Part shown: positions 29,045 to 37,587 of the stretch, piece by piece
Layout of the letters: every line of letters begins with the position of its first letter
Position numbering within the stretch: the first letter of the stretch is position 1
NCBI RefSeq assembly: GCF_002224125.1
Contig: NZ_NCSM01000028.1
Span: 1 to 52,724, forward strand
Direction: 5' to 3'
DNA length: 52,724 bases
DNA from: Streptomyces sp. NBS 14/10
GTDB taxonomy: Bacteria > Actinomycetota > Actinomycetes > Streptomycetales > Streptomycetaceae
Notes under the pieces: generated by a model
Database searches by the model: none
The model's input: only the letters and a program-made list of their open reading frames with translations
Told to the model about the DNA's origin: nothing
Translations under genes and position numbers: made by a program

Positions 29045-29615
29045 GCAGACAGGCCCCGGTGGCGGCCGTCAGCCCCGCCACCACCCACCGGGCGTCGCCG
29101 GTGGCCAGCGTCCCGGTGAGGCCGAGCAGCGCGGTCAGCTCGTATACGAGCATCCGCTGCCCCGGCCATTCGGTGAGCGACCGCAGCGGCCGGTCGGCGA
29201 TGCCCGGCAGGCGCGGCGCGACATCGCAGGCCGCGAGCGGAAAGCGGAGCCGTCTTCGAATCATCGTGCGCATCGCGGAGTGCAGCGCCTGGCCGCCCAG
29301 CAGACACATGACCAGCGTGATGGCGGCGGTCAGCCCCGTATGGCCCGCCAGGTCCAGCCGGGCGAGCAGCAACAGCAGAACGACGCTGCGCACCTCGAAG
29401 CGGTGGGTCTCACCGACGTGCAGCCGGCTCAGCCGGTCCATCAGCCCCGGTTCGGTGCGGTGCAGGAACAGGTCGCACACCACGCCGAGCAGCGCCGCCG
29501 CGGCGAACGGCCAGCCCGCGCCGCACAGGGCGGTGAAGGGGCTCGCTGCCAGGCAGCCGACCATCAGGACGAAGGCCGCGAGGCCGAGGGTGCTTCGTAT
29601 GCCAAGGCGCTCCAT
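28896..29615 (-). CDS. Membrane protein, possibly a truncated N-terminal domain
   Basis: A 239-residue protein with about six hydrophobic helices (first at about 10-50, last at about 180-202) and no catalytic motif. The conserved part seems to end near LSRLSRAAQ; the last 30 residues are Arg/Pro/Ala-rich and read antisense through the 3' end of the GT2 gene. It is the last gene of the leftward Stealth-FkbM run, separated from FkbM by 141 bp. It may be a flippase-like or scaffold component, or the N-terminal remnant of a larger membrane-anchored enzyme; neither is proven. ATG 29615 has GGG about 8 nt upstream. Confidence 0.62.
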   Translation of the reverse strand: MERLGIRSTLGLAAFVLMVGCLAASPFTALCGAGWPFAAAALLGVVCDLFLHRTEPGLMDRLSRLHVGETHRFEVRSVVLLLLLARLDLAGHTGLTAAITLVMCLLGGQALHSAMRTMIRRRLRFPLAACDVAPRLPGIADRPLRSLTEWPGQRMLVYELTALLGLTGTLATGDARWVVAGLTAATGACLLTLLALAPYLVRAIHLSRLSRAAQHHHPVARRPRKDGPAAVAAARPWRP

Positions 29616-29636
29616 GATGTGTGCCCTTCGCTATGG

Positions 29637-29661
29637 ATCAGACATGCTGTTGATCAGACGT
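29637..29661. promoter_or_regulatory. Direct repeat in an AT-richer gap
   Basis: GATCAGACAT at 29637 and GATCAGACGT at 29652 are 15 bp apart in the 141-bp gap ahead of the membrane protein gene. The gap is clearly less GC-rich than its surroundings, suggesting a separate promoter there; no clear -35/-10 pair was found. Confidence 0.3.
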
Positions 29662-29756
29662 ACTTACGCAAACATTAGGTGAATGATCGCTTCTATACCT
29701 TTTGCATGGTTCTGGAGGGGTATGGAGTTGCGGCATTGGTGTGACAAGCGCCGCCC

Positions 29757-30779
29757 CTACGGCCCAGGCGCGCGGCGGGCCAGCGCCGCCAGGGCTGCCA
29801 GGCCCGCCCGGAGCCTGCGGGCGGCGTACGGCCGGCGGGGGGCCGGGGCGCGGGCGGACGGGACGTACGGGGCGTTCCAGGCGTCGGGGAAGGGCGAGCC
29901 GCCGGGGGTGAGGAGGTTCGTCGTCTCGTCGCATGCCAGGATCGCGATCAGCCACCGCCGTACGGCCCGGTGGAAGTCCGGGGTCAGCGGGGCCGGGGCG
30001 AGCAGCCAGTCGCGGCACTGGCCGCTGACGGCGCGCCGGTAGCCGCTCTCGTCGTAGCGCAGCCAGGGCGCCTCGGGGGTGATGGGGTGCAGCCCGTATC
30101 CGCGGGCGACCAGCGGGGCCAGGGCCCGGCGCAGGGCGTCGTGGTCGGCGCTGGGCAGCAGTTCGCAGACGATCCAGGGGCGGTGGCGGTCGACGGTGCG
30201 CAGCGCGCCCTCCAGCACGGCGGCCTCGAAGGTCTCCACATCGATCTTGACGAGGTACGGGGCGGCGTCCCGCTCCGCCGTGAACGCGTCGACGGTGGTG
30301 ACCGGGACCCGCACCGAACCGCTGTGTCTGCGGTGCGCGCTGTTCAGCGAGTTCGAGGACTCCGTCTTCTCCGACAGATACAGCTCGGCGGTCCCGGGCG
30401 CCGAGGACACCGCGGACTCCACCACCTCGTAGGACAGCCGGTTGGAGGCGCGGATGCGGCGGCAGAGCCCCGCGGTGTCCGGCGTCGGCTCGAACGCGTA
30501 CGTCCGTAGCCTGCTGCCGCGCCCGTAGACCGCGCTGATCAGCGCCGAGTACAGCCCGATATGCGCGCCGATGTCGTACACCGCGCTGCCCGTCGGCGCC
30601 CGCTGGGCCAGGGCCAGCAGGGTGGCCTGCGTGGTCGGCTCGTACCCGGCGAGCCCCGCTCGGCGCAACTGCCGCTGCACCGCCGTCTGTTTGCGGCTGA
30701 GCACGTTCAGCGCCCGCGGATAGGGGCCCTCGGCGGCGATGACGTCCGGGTTCAGCGGGAGGGTGATGGCGAGGGGCAT
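29757..30779 (-). CDS. FkbM family SAM-dependent methyltransferase
   Basis: A 340-residue methyltransferase of the FkbM family. The SAM-binding motif I is VYDIGAHIGLYS (about 90-101). A conserved LVKIDVETFEAAVLEGA follows, then a C-terminal extension ending in Arg/Ala-rich residues. FkbM enzymes usually O-methylate sugars or polyketides; in this locus methylation of a surface glycopolymer, perhaps as a cap or decoration, is inferred. ATG 30779 has AGGAGG 10 nt upstream inside the 3' end of the Stealth gene; the two genes overlap by 28 bp, so they are co-transcribed and likely translationally coupled. Confidence 0.88.
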   Translation of the reverse strand: MPLAITLPLNPDVIAAEGPYPRALNVLSRKQTAVQRQLRRAGLAGYEPTTQATLLALAQRAPTGSAVYDIGAHIGLYSALISAVYGRGSRLRTYAFEPTPDTAGLCRRIRASNRLSYEVVESAVSSAPGTAELYLSEKTESSNSLNSAHRRHSGSVRVPVTTVDAFTAERDAAPYLVKIDVETFEAAVLEGALRTVDRHRPWIVCELLPSADHDALRRALAPLVARGYGLHPITPEAPWLRYDESGYRRAVSGQCRDWLLAPAPLTPDFHRAVRRWLIAILACDETTNLLTPGGSPFPDAWNAPYVPSARAPAPRRPYAARRLRAGLAALAALARRAPGP

Positions 30780-32677
30780 GGCTGACGGGCCTCCTGACGG
30801 GCGATGGCCCGCTCCAGCGGGCTGGGGACCGGGAAGTAGGCGTCGAGGAAGGGGCGGAGCAGCGCCAACTGGTCCGCGAGATCCCGCTCGCACGAGACCG
30901 TGTCGTTGAGGCAGAACGCCTGGCGGTGCCGCAACCGCAGCAGCCTGGCCAGCCGGGCCGGGATACCGGGCTGGGCCAGGTCGAAGTAGTCGTAGCGCAG
31001 CGGCGCGGGGACGGCCCGGCCGGTCAGGAAGGCGTAGTAGTGGTGGAGCGCGGAGGGCAGCGAGATGTCCGAGACGCTGCGCACCCGGCTGGCCATGGTG
31101 GTGCGGTACGGGCCGGGGAACTCGCGCTCGATCTCGGCGAGGACGCTTCTGCGCAGCGCGTGCGGGGTGTGCTTGAGCTTCTGCGTCACCGTCGTTCCAA
31201 ACCTCCCTTCCAGCAGCGCCCGGTTGTTTTTTCCGGCCGCCGAGACCGGGACGTCGCCGGGGTGGGTGGGGCCGAGCGGGATCAGCGCGCGGGAGAGGAA
31301 GAACTTCGTCATGCCGTTGGCCAGGAAGAAGTCCTGAGGGGTCACCGGCGAGCCGAGGAACACATCGTCGTTGAAGTACAGGAAGTGTTCGGCCAGCCCG
31401 TCGATGTGGTGCAGCCGGGTCTCGATGGCCTGGGAGTTGAAGGTGGGCAGGGCCCGCGGGTCGTCGAAGATGTCGCGGTGGTCGACGACGGTGATCCCGG
31501 GGTGCGCGCTCGCCAGCCATGGCGGCACCTGGTCGTCGGTCACCAGGTAGATATGGCGCACCCAGGGGGCGTACATATGCAGGGAGCGCAGGGAGTAGCG
31601 CAGCTCGTCCCGGTTGGCGTAGCGGGCCTCGTTGGCCGCCTGCTCGTGGTACGGACCGGCCGCGTCGTCGCCGTCGGCCGTCCATTCGGCGCGGCGGCTG
31701 CGCCACGCGGGGTCGGCGCCGTCGACCCAGGTGTAGACGACGTCGATGGGGAAGCGGACCTCGTCGGGCAGGCGGGTGGTGAACTCGGGGCGGGTACGTA
31801 CCAGCGGGCCGGGCTGCCAGCCTTCTGCCGGGGCCAGTCGGGTGAAGAGGTGGCCCGGAGCGTGTACGGCGGTGCAGGCGGCGGGCACGAAAGCGGTTGT
31901 GCGGTTGGGGCGGGGCGCGATGAGCAGGTCACCGCCTCCGCCCTGGTCCTCATCCTCAGCCCTGCCCCGCCGCCAGAACTCGATATCACAGCCGTGCGCC
32001 ACACCGAGCACCAGACCCGCGCCGGTGCTCACGCCGGTGCCTGCGCCCGGGCTCGCGCCGGGGTTTGCGCCAGGGCTTGCGTAGAAGCGGGTGAAGCGGA
32101 CGACGGGGGCGGTGGACAGCCGCCGCCAGGCCCGCGCGGTCCGGCCGTCCCGGGGCACCGTCCCCGGGCGCTTGCCGCGCCCGGGCAGTGACACATAGCC
32201 CGCCTCCCGGGCGCACAGCTCGCTGAGCGCCGCGACCACCCGGGGCCGCTCATCGGCGGGCACCCCGACGGCCGAGGAGACATTGCCGTACGCGCGGACC
32301 ACGAAGTGGTCGATCCCCGCCCGCTCCAGCGCCTCGCACACCAGCCGCAGATTCTCGGCGCGCGCGTGCAGCGGGGTGGGCACGGTGGCGACCTGGGCGA
32401 CCCGCGGCCCGTGCCGGTCGACGACCACGATCCGGTCCGGTTCGGACAGCAGCCCCGCCCGGCGCAGCCGGCGCCGCCCCCACCGCAGCCGCAGCGCGCC
32501 GGACGCCGCCGAGAGGCGGCCCAGGCCCCGCATGGCCGCCCGGCGCAGCCCGGCGCCGGTCACCGCGACGACGGCGCGGCGGATGCGGTACGGGACCCGG
32601 CGCCGGTAGCGGCGCACCAGGGGTGGGACGTCGGAGCGCCAGGGCAGGTGGGGGGCGGGCGGTGCGGTACGGGGCAT
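30752..32677 (-). CDS. Stealth family sugar-phosphate transferase
   Basis: A 641-residue Stealth protein. Conserved region 1 is IDVVYTWVDGADPAW (residues 311-325), and region 2 includes ELRYSLRSLHMYAPWVRHIY. Then come LYFNDDVFLG, and regions 3/4 near the C-terminus (HHYYAFLTG and FCLNDT). Stealth enzymes transfer hexose-1-phosphate units in capsule and cell-wall polysaccharide synthesis. The N-terminal 300 residues are an accessory domain with an internal Gly/Ala/Ser/Thr repeat near 200-222, encoded by a short DNA repeat. Start ATG 32677 has AGGA 7-8 nt upstream. It lies 100 bp downstream of the GT2/TagF paralog and overlaps the FkbM gene. Confidence 0.92.
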   Translation of the reverse strand: MPRTAPPAPHLPWRSDVPPLVRRYRRRVPYRIRRAVVAVTGAGLRRAAMRGLGRLSAASGALRLRWGRRRLRRAGLLSEPDRIVVVDRHGPRVAQVATVPTPLHARAENLRLVCEALERAGIDHFVVRAYGNVSSAVGVPADERPRVVAALSELCAREAGYVSLPGRGKRPGTVPRDGRTARAWRRLSTAPVVRFTRFYASPGANPGASPGAGTGVSTGAGLVLGVAHGCDIEFWRRGRAEDEDQGGGGDLLIAPRPNRTTAFVPAACTAVHAPGHLFTRLAPAEGWQPGPLVRTRPEFTTRLPDEVRFPIDVVYTWVDGADPAWRSRRAEWTADGDDAAGPYHEQAANEARYANRDELRYSLRSLHMYAPWVRHIYLVTDDQVPPWLASAHPGITVVDHRDIFDDPRALPTFNSQAIETRLHHIDGLAEHFLYFNDDVFLGSPVTPQDFFLANGMTKFFLSRALIPLGPTHPGDVPVSAAGKNNRALLEGRFGTTVTQKLKHTPHALRRSVLAEIEREFPGPYRTTMASRVRSVSDISLPSALHHYYAFLTGRAVPAPLRYDYFDLAQPGIPARLARLLRLRHRQAFCLNDTVSCERDLADQLALLRPFLDAYFPVPSPLERAIARQEARQPCPSPSPSR

Positions 32678-32777
32678 CCTGGGTCCTGGTTCTCGCGTCG
32701 GTGCTGCTGCTTGCGTCAGGGAAGGCTGCGAGGGAGTCGGCGGGGGAGTCGTTGGCGGGTGGGGGCTGCCGGGCGGG

Positions 32778-35042
32778 CTACGAGGGCACCTGGGCCGAGG
32801 AGGTGGCCGGTGCCGGCGCCGGGCGGTGCGCGGCGGGGGCGGGGCGGCGGTCGGCGAGCGGGAGGATGGGCGGCAGGTCGCCTGCGGCCGCGCCGAGGAA
32901 GACCCGCCGCACCACGCGCTCGGCGGCCCGCCCGTCGTCGTGCGGGCAGAAGCGCGCCCGGAAGGCGGCGCGCTGGGCGTCGTGGCGGGGATCGCACCAG
33001 GCGGAGGTGGCGAAGAGGTCGATCAGCTCGTCCTCGGAGCGGGAGACCGGTCCTGGCGGGGCGGCGGTGATGTCGAAGTAGGTGCCGCGGGCGGCGCGGT
33101 AGGCGTCCCAGTCGTCGGCGTGGACGACGATGGGGCGGTCGAGGTTGGCGTAGTCGAACATGATCGACGAGTAGTCGGTGAGCAGCGCGTCGGCGGCCAG
33201 GCACAGCTCCTCGACGCTTGGGTGCCCCGAGACGTCGATGACCTGGCCGCTCCGCGCCTCGGCCGGGCCGCCGTGTGCCTCGTAGAAGTAGTGCGGCCGG
33301 ACCAGGAAGGTGAAGCCGGACCCCAGCGCGCGGGCCATCCGCTCCAGGTCGAGACGCGGCAGATAGCCGCGCTGGTAGTCGCGGTGCGTGGGCGCGTACA
33401 GCACCGCCGTACTGCCCTCCGGGACGCCGAGCCGCTTCCGCAGCCGCGCCACGTCCTCGGCGGTGGCGCGGTGGAAGACGTCGTTGCGCGGAAAGCCGAA
33501 CTCGAGCGTGGCGTAGCCGGACGGATAGACCCGCTCCCACACCAGGGTGGAGTGGCGGTTGGCGGAGAGGCTGTAGTCCCAGTTGTCCACCCGCTCCAGC
33601 AGCTCATGGAAATCAGTGGAGCGGGCGGCGGCCGGGCGGTCGAGCAGATCCAGGCCCATGTGCTTGAGCGGGGTGCCGTGGTGGGTCTGGAGATGGATCT
33701 GGCCGGGCCGCTTGCGCAGCCGGGGCGTGAAGTTGACGTTGTTGACCAGGTACGCGGCGCGGGCGAGCGCGGTCCAGTACGCGGGCGAGCCGGGGTGCAG
33801 GCGGCGCACGCCGGGCGGCAGGGTGTGCGCGTATTCGCGGGTGGTGACCCAGGCGGTGCGGATATGCGGGGCGAGTTCGCGGACCTTCGCCTCGATCGCC
33901 GCCGGATTGCAGGCGTAGCCCTTGTGCCAGTACGCCGCGAACACCGCGAGCCGGCGGTCGATCGGGCGCAGCCGCTGCAACCGGTAGTGCGCCCGCAGCG
34001 CCACCGCGCGCGCCCGGACATACCCGGCCGTCCCCAGCTCCCCCGCCCGCCGCCGCATCCGGTCGGCGCCGCGCAGGAACTGGAACGCCCGGCGGGCCCC
34101 GATGCGTACCAGCAGCCCCCGCCACCAGGCACGCCCCGGCGGGCTGGCCGCCCCGCCTGGCCGGTAGCGCCGGTGGTGCGCCCCGGCCCGGCGGAAGAAC
34201 TCGGCGCGCGCCCCGCGCGGCAGCCGCCCGGGCGCGGTGAACACGGCGGCGAGGTGGTCGAGCATCCGCTGGAACAGCGCGGGCCGCCAGTGCGCCAGGT
34301 CCGGGCGGCTGTCCAGGAACAGGAAGACCCGGTCGTACTGGTCGAAGACGTCCAGATGGCGGCGGCTGGGCGTGCGCAGGATGCCACCGCGCCGCCGCTG
34401 CCGGTAGTGCACGCACACCCGGTCCAGTACGGCGAGCGAACGGGCGGTCAGCAGCACGGGGTAGGTCCAGGGCGTGTCCTCGTAGAACCCCGGCGGGAAG
34501 GTGAACCCCTCCCGCTCCAGGAAGTCCCTCCGATACGCCTTGTTCCACGCCACCATCAACAGCCGCAGCAGCTCGGGCCGGTCGTCCAGCCGGAACGTCC
34601 CGGGCCCGCTCTGGCGCAGCAGGTCCGCCCGTACGTTCCGCTCCGCCCGGCCTGTCCAGTACACCCGTGCGTAGTCGAACAGCAGCACCTCCGGATCCCC
34701 GGTGGCCGCCAGCCGCTCGGCGATCGCCCGCAGCGCCCCGGGCACGAGCGTGTCGTCCCCGTCGAGGAACAGCACGTAGTCCCCGGTGGCCTGCCCCATC
34801 CCGACGTTACGGGCCGGGCCGAGCCCCATGTTGTCGCTCAGATGCACGGGCCGCACCCGCGGATCGCGGGCCGCGGCGTCGTCGATGATCGAGCCGCAGG
34901 CGTCGGGGGAGCGGTCGTCGACCGCGATCAGCTCGAGGTCGGTGAAGTCCTGCGTGAGTACCGAGCGCAGGCAGTCATGGAGGTAAGGCTGGACCTGATA
35001 CGCGGGCACGATGACGCTGAACCGGGGCAAAGCGCATCCCAT
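32778..35042 (-). CDS. Bifunctional GT2 glycosyltransferase / CDP-glycerol glycerophosphotransferase (paralog)
   Basis: A 754-residue paralog of the enzyme at 24575-26866, with the same order: GT2 domain (FSVIVPAYQVQPYL, metal site DGDD) and C-terminal TagF-like domain (NNVNF, HHGTPLKHMG, TDYSSIMFDYANLDRP). The linker and C-termini differ, and the C-terminal 40 residues are Pro/Ala-rich. It is the first gene of the leftward operon with Stealth, FkbM and the membrane protein. Two copies of differing linker suggest different donor or acceptor units in one polymer, or two polymers. Start: ATG 35042 is listed; a TTG at 35030 would give LPRFSVIV, aligned with the start of the paralog. Confidence 0.9.
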   Translation of the reverse strand: MGCALPRFSVIVPAYQVQPYLHDCLRSVLTQDFTDLELIAVDDRSPDACGSIIDDAAARDPRVRPVHLSDNMGLGPARNVGMGQATGDYVLFLDGDDTLVPGALRAIAERLAATGDPEVLLFDYARVYWTGRAERNVRADLLRQSGPGTFRLDDRPELLRLLMVAWNKAYRRDFLEREGFTFPPGFYEDTPWTYPVLLTARSLAVLDRVCVHYRQRRRGGILRTPSRRHLDVFDQYDRVFLFLDSRPDLAHWRPALFQRMLDHLAAVFTAPGRLPRGARAEFFRRAGAHHRRYRPGGAASPPGRAWWRGLLVRIGARRAFQFLRGADRMRRRAGELGTAGYVRARAVALRAHYRLQRLRPIDRRLAVFAAYWHKGYACNPAAIEAKVRELAPHIRTAWVTTREYAHTLPPGVRRLHPGSPAYWTALARAAYLVNNVNFTPRLRKRPGQIHLQTHHGTPLKHMGLDLLDRPAAARSTDFHELLERVDNWDYSLSANRHSTLVWERVYPSGYATLEFGFPRNDVFHRATAEDVARLRKRLGVPEGSTAVLYAPTHRDYQRGYLPRLDLERMARALGSGFTFLVRPHYFYEAHGGPAEARSGQVIDVSGHPSVEELCLAADALLTDYSSIMFDYANLDRPIVVHADDWDAYRAARGTYFDITAAPPGPVSRSEDELIDLFATSAWCDPRHDAQRAAFRARFCPHDDGRAAERVVRRVFLGAAAGDLPPILPLADRRPAPAAHRPAPAPATSSAQVPS

Positions 35043-35148
35043 CGGTTGAGGCGGTGCGGATGTGGTTTATCAGCATCATCGGAACGTACGCACAATGCCG
35101 GGCGACGCGTGCCGGGGAGGCGCGGAAAGCAACCCGTTCGGCGCAGCG

Positions 35149-35192
35149 GCGCAGGCCCGGGTGGGCGGGGGCACCGCCACCCGGGCCTGCGC
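35149..35192 (-). terminator. Terminator after the beta-propeller gene, 16-bp perfect stem
   Basis: GCGCAGGCCCGGGTGG at 35149-35164 is perfectly complementary to 35177-35192 around a 12-nt loop. It lies just past the stop of the leftward propeller gene. Confidence 0.85.
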
Positions 35193-35212
35193 GCCACGAC
35201 CCGCCGGCCGGC

Positions 35213-36415
35213 TCAGCCGGTGGTCAGGACCATGGCCCGGGGTGTGGGGCTTTCGGCGGTCGCGATGCTGCCCACGACGGTGATCCCCTTCTTGGAGACG
35301 ACGACCCCCGACGGCGTGCGTTCGGTGCCGGAGGCGGTCGGCAGCGCGAGGTTGCGCCAGCCGTAACCGGTCCACCGCATGCCGTAGGCGTCGCTCTCCG
35401 AGGGGACGTCCGTGGCGGCCGCGGCCGATCCCACGGTGACCGGGCCGCCGGGGGCCGCGGTCACCGAGCGCACCGTGCCCGCGTCGGCCGGGGTGGCGAC
35501 CTGCTTCCACGCGTGGCCGTCCCAGTGCGCGAGCAGCGCGTGGCCCCGGTCGTCCTCGTCGAGCACCGCCCGGCCGGCCGCCCACACGTCGTTCGGGCCG
35601 TAGGCCGCGACGCTGTTGAACTCGCCGTTGATCCCCTTGTAGGAGGGGGTCGGCGTCTGCTTCCACGACCGACCGTCGTAGTGCAGCAGGATCGGCTGGT
35701 CGTCGATCATGTCGGTGCCCACGGCCCACACGTCGTCGGGGGCGATCGCGGTCACCGCGTTCAGAACCCAGGATTGCGCGACGTCCGGCAGCGGCATGAT
35801 GGTCCAGGATGTCCCGTCCCAGTGCTCGGCCAGGCCCTGGAAGTCGACGTCGTTCGAATCCGGCTTCTGGGTCAGCTGGACCCAGCCGACGGCCCATACG
35901 CCCTCGGCCGACCGCCCCGACACGCCGAGCAGCCCGCCCCCGTCCACTTCGGTGTTCTCCGGCACGGGTGCGGTGACGGCTTCCCAGGACGTGCCGTTCC
36001 AGTGTTCGGTGAGAATGCCGCCGAGGGCGGCACTGCCGTCGCCGACGATCCAGCCGTCCTGGGCGGAGGTCGCGGTGATCGCGTTGGCCCGGCTGTTCAC
36101 ACGGGGGGCCAGCGGCGCCGTGGGGGTCTCGGTCCAGCCCCCGCTGCCGTCACGGGTCATCAGCAGCGGCGCCATCTTGCTCACCCTGCCCTCGTAGGTG
36201 ACGCGCACTCCGGCCGCCCAGGTGGTGTGGGAGTCCGGTTGGGCGACACCGAGCAGGCTGCTCTCGCCGTCCGCGAGCGTCTGCTGCCAGTCGGTGGCGG
36301 CCAGGGGCCGCTCGGCGGAGGACCCCGCGGCCGGGGCCGCGACGGCGGGGGCCGCCGCGCCCGCGGTGAGCAGCGCGGTGGTGAGTACGGCGGTCAGCAA
36401 TCGGGTGGGGGACAC
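35213..36415 (-). CDS. Secreted beta-propeller-like protein
   Basis: A 400-residue exported protein. A Sec-type signal peptide (RLLTAVLTTALLTAGAAAP, cleaved near AVAAPAA) is followed by repeated blades with motifs such as HWNGTSWEAV, HWDGTSWTIM, HYDGRSWKQT and HWDGHAWKQV, each paired with DVWAVG-type strands. No enzyme motif is seen; binding to a surface ligand is plausible. GTG 36415 is chosen because the signal peptide starts there and GAGGAG is about 11 nt upstream; the in-frame ATG at 36520 would put 35 polar residues before the signal. It is the last gene of the ECF sigma operon, 101 bp after the anti-sigma-like gene. Confidence 0.82.
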   Translation of the reverse strand: MSPTRLLTAVLTTALLTAGAAAPAVAAPAAGSSAERPLAATDWQQTLADGESSLLGVAQPDSHTTWAAGVRVTYEGRVSKMAPLLMTRDGSGGWTETPTAPLAPRVNSRANAITATSAQDGWIVGDGSAALGGILTEHWNGTSWEAVTAPVPENTEVDGGGLLGVSGRSAEGVWAVGWVQLTQKPDSNDVDFQGLAEHWDGTSWTIMPLPDVAQSWVLNAVTAIAPDDVWAVGTDMIDDQPILLHYDGRSWKQTPTPSYKGINGEFNSVAAYGPNDVWAAGRAVLDEDDRGHALLAHWDGHAWKQVATPADAGTVRSVTAAPGGPVTVGSAAAATDVPSESDAYGMRWTGYGWRNLALPTASGTERTPSGVVVSKKGITVVGSIATAESPTPRAMVLTTG

Positions 36416-36516
36416 GACTGATCGGTCTCCTCGTGTGTGAGATGTGTTGTGGACGGGCCATGACTGCGGCCCGGGAGTGATGGCGCGGGTGGTGTCCGGG
36501 GGAAAGAGACGGACCG

Positions 36517-37587
36517 TCACCAGGCGTCGGTGGTCGCGGGACCGATCGTGCGGAAGGTCGTCCGTTCGATGATGTCGCCCGGGTGGAGGGCGGGCCGGCC
36601 GGCGAGCCCGTCGAACCCCCAGGGGACTCCGCCGGTCACGGAATCCGGCCGCGGGGTGGAACTCGCCGGGACGGCGGGCAGCTCCCGCGCGGCGATGACG
36701 ACGGTCTCCAGCAGCCGCCCGTCGGACGGGTCGATGAGATAGCGGATGACGACTTTGCCCTCACCGCGCTCCACGGCCCTCCCCGTCCGTCCGGCGCTGT
36801 CGGTCGCCTTCTCGCCCAGCAGGCGGACGCCGGGCAGCCGCGCGGCCACCTGGTACAGCGCCGCGCGCAGCTTGGGCGAGGCCGGCGAGGTGAGGAGGTC
36901 ACCGACGATGGCGTACAGCCCCTCGGCGGGCTCCTCGACGGGGTTGTGAGAGGACCTCAGCAGCTTGTCCAGCGCCGCCGGGTCGGTGGGCAGCGCGTTG
37001 ACCTCGTCCCAGGTGAGGCTGCGGGTGCCGACCGGGAAGAGCCCCGGGCCCGCCGACGGCCTGTCGCGCCGCTGGTCCGCCCTCTTCACCCGGAGGTGCG
37101 ACAGGCGACCGGCGTGGTGCGCCAGCAGGGTCTGCTTCTCGGTGCGGGAACCGTCGGCGGTGGTGCGTTCGACGACGATCTTCCAGTAGGGGGCGTCGTT
37201 CCAGTCGGCCCGCTTCGCCGACTGAGCCTCGGCGACCTCGCTCAGGAAGTCGTGCGCTGTACCCGCGGCGACCGTCGTGGTGGGGCGGTGACGCTCATCG
37301 CGGCCGTCGACCGCGATGAGCGTCACCGCCGCGGCCACGGCGGCGGCCGCCACCGTGAGCAGCGTCCGCGAGGCCGTCCGGCGCCCGAACCGTCCGGTCC
37401 CGGGGGACCGTCCGGATCGCGCGAACGCGCGTACCCTGCCCTCTCCCGCGCGCTCGGCCTCGCGGATCGCCGCGCGCACCGCTTCGCGCGTGGCGTCCAT
37501 TACTTCCGGCCGCGGGGGCGGCACCCGGCCGGCAGCCACCAGCCGGTCCATGCCGGGCATGTCGTCGTGGGCATGGGGATCGTTCAT
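36517..37587 (-). CDS. CU044_5270 family membrane protein, probable anti-sigma partner
   Basis: A 356-residue protein with a cytoplasmic N-terminus (1-74), one membrane helix (75-93) and a large extracytoplasmic domain containing WKIVVERTTADG, LPTDPAALDKLL and a C-terminal IDPSDGRLLETVVIA segment. This matches the CU044_5270 family, usually encoded beside ECF sigma factors. The N-terminal segment has no zinc-binding HxxxCxxC motif, so anti-sigma activity is inferred from position and topology. The start at 37587 overlaps the sigma stop (ATGA), with GGAG 7 nt upstream; the ATG at 37593 is too close to that site. Translational coupling to the sigma gene is likely. Confidence 0.85.
   Translation of the reverse strand: MNDPHAHDDMPGMDRLVAAGRVPPPRPEVMDATREAVRAAIREAERAGEGRVRAFARSGRSPGTGRFGRRTASRTLLTVAAAAVAAAVTLIAVDGRDERHRPTTTVAAGTAHDFLSEVAEAQSAKRADWNDAPYWKIVVERTTADGSRTEKQTLLAHHAGRLSHLRVKRADQRRDRPSAGPGLFPVGTRSLTWDEVNALPTDPAALDKLLRSSHNPVEEPAEGLYAIVGDLLTSPASPKLRAALYQVAARLPGVRLLGEKATDSAGRTGRAVERGEGKVVIRYLIDPSDGRLLETVVIAARELPAVPASSTPRPDSVTGGVPWGFDGLAGRPALHPGDIIERTTFRTIGPATTDAW

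Noticed and set aside
30780..31706. FkbM gene extended to 31706
   Set aside because: The extra residues are Arg/Pro-rich shadow coding of the Stealth gene in another frame.
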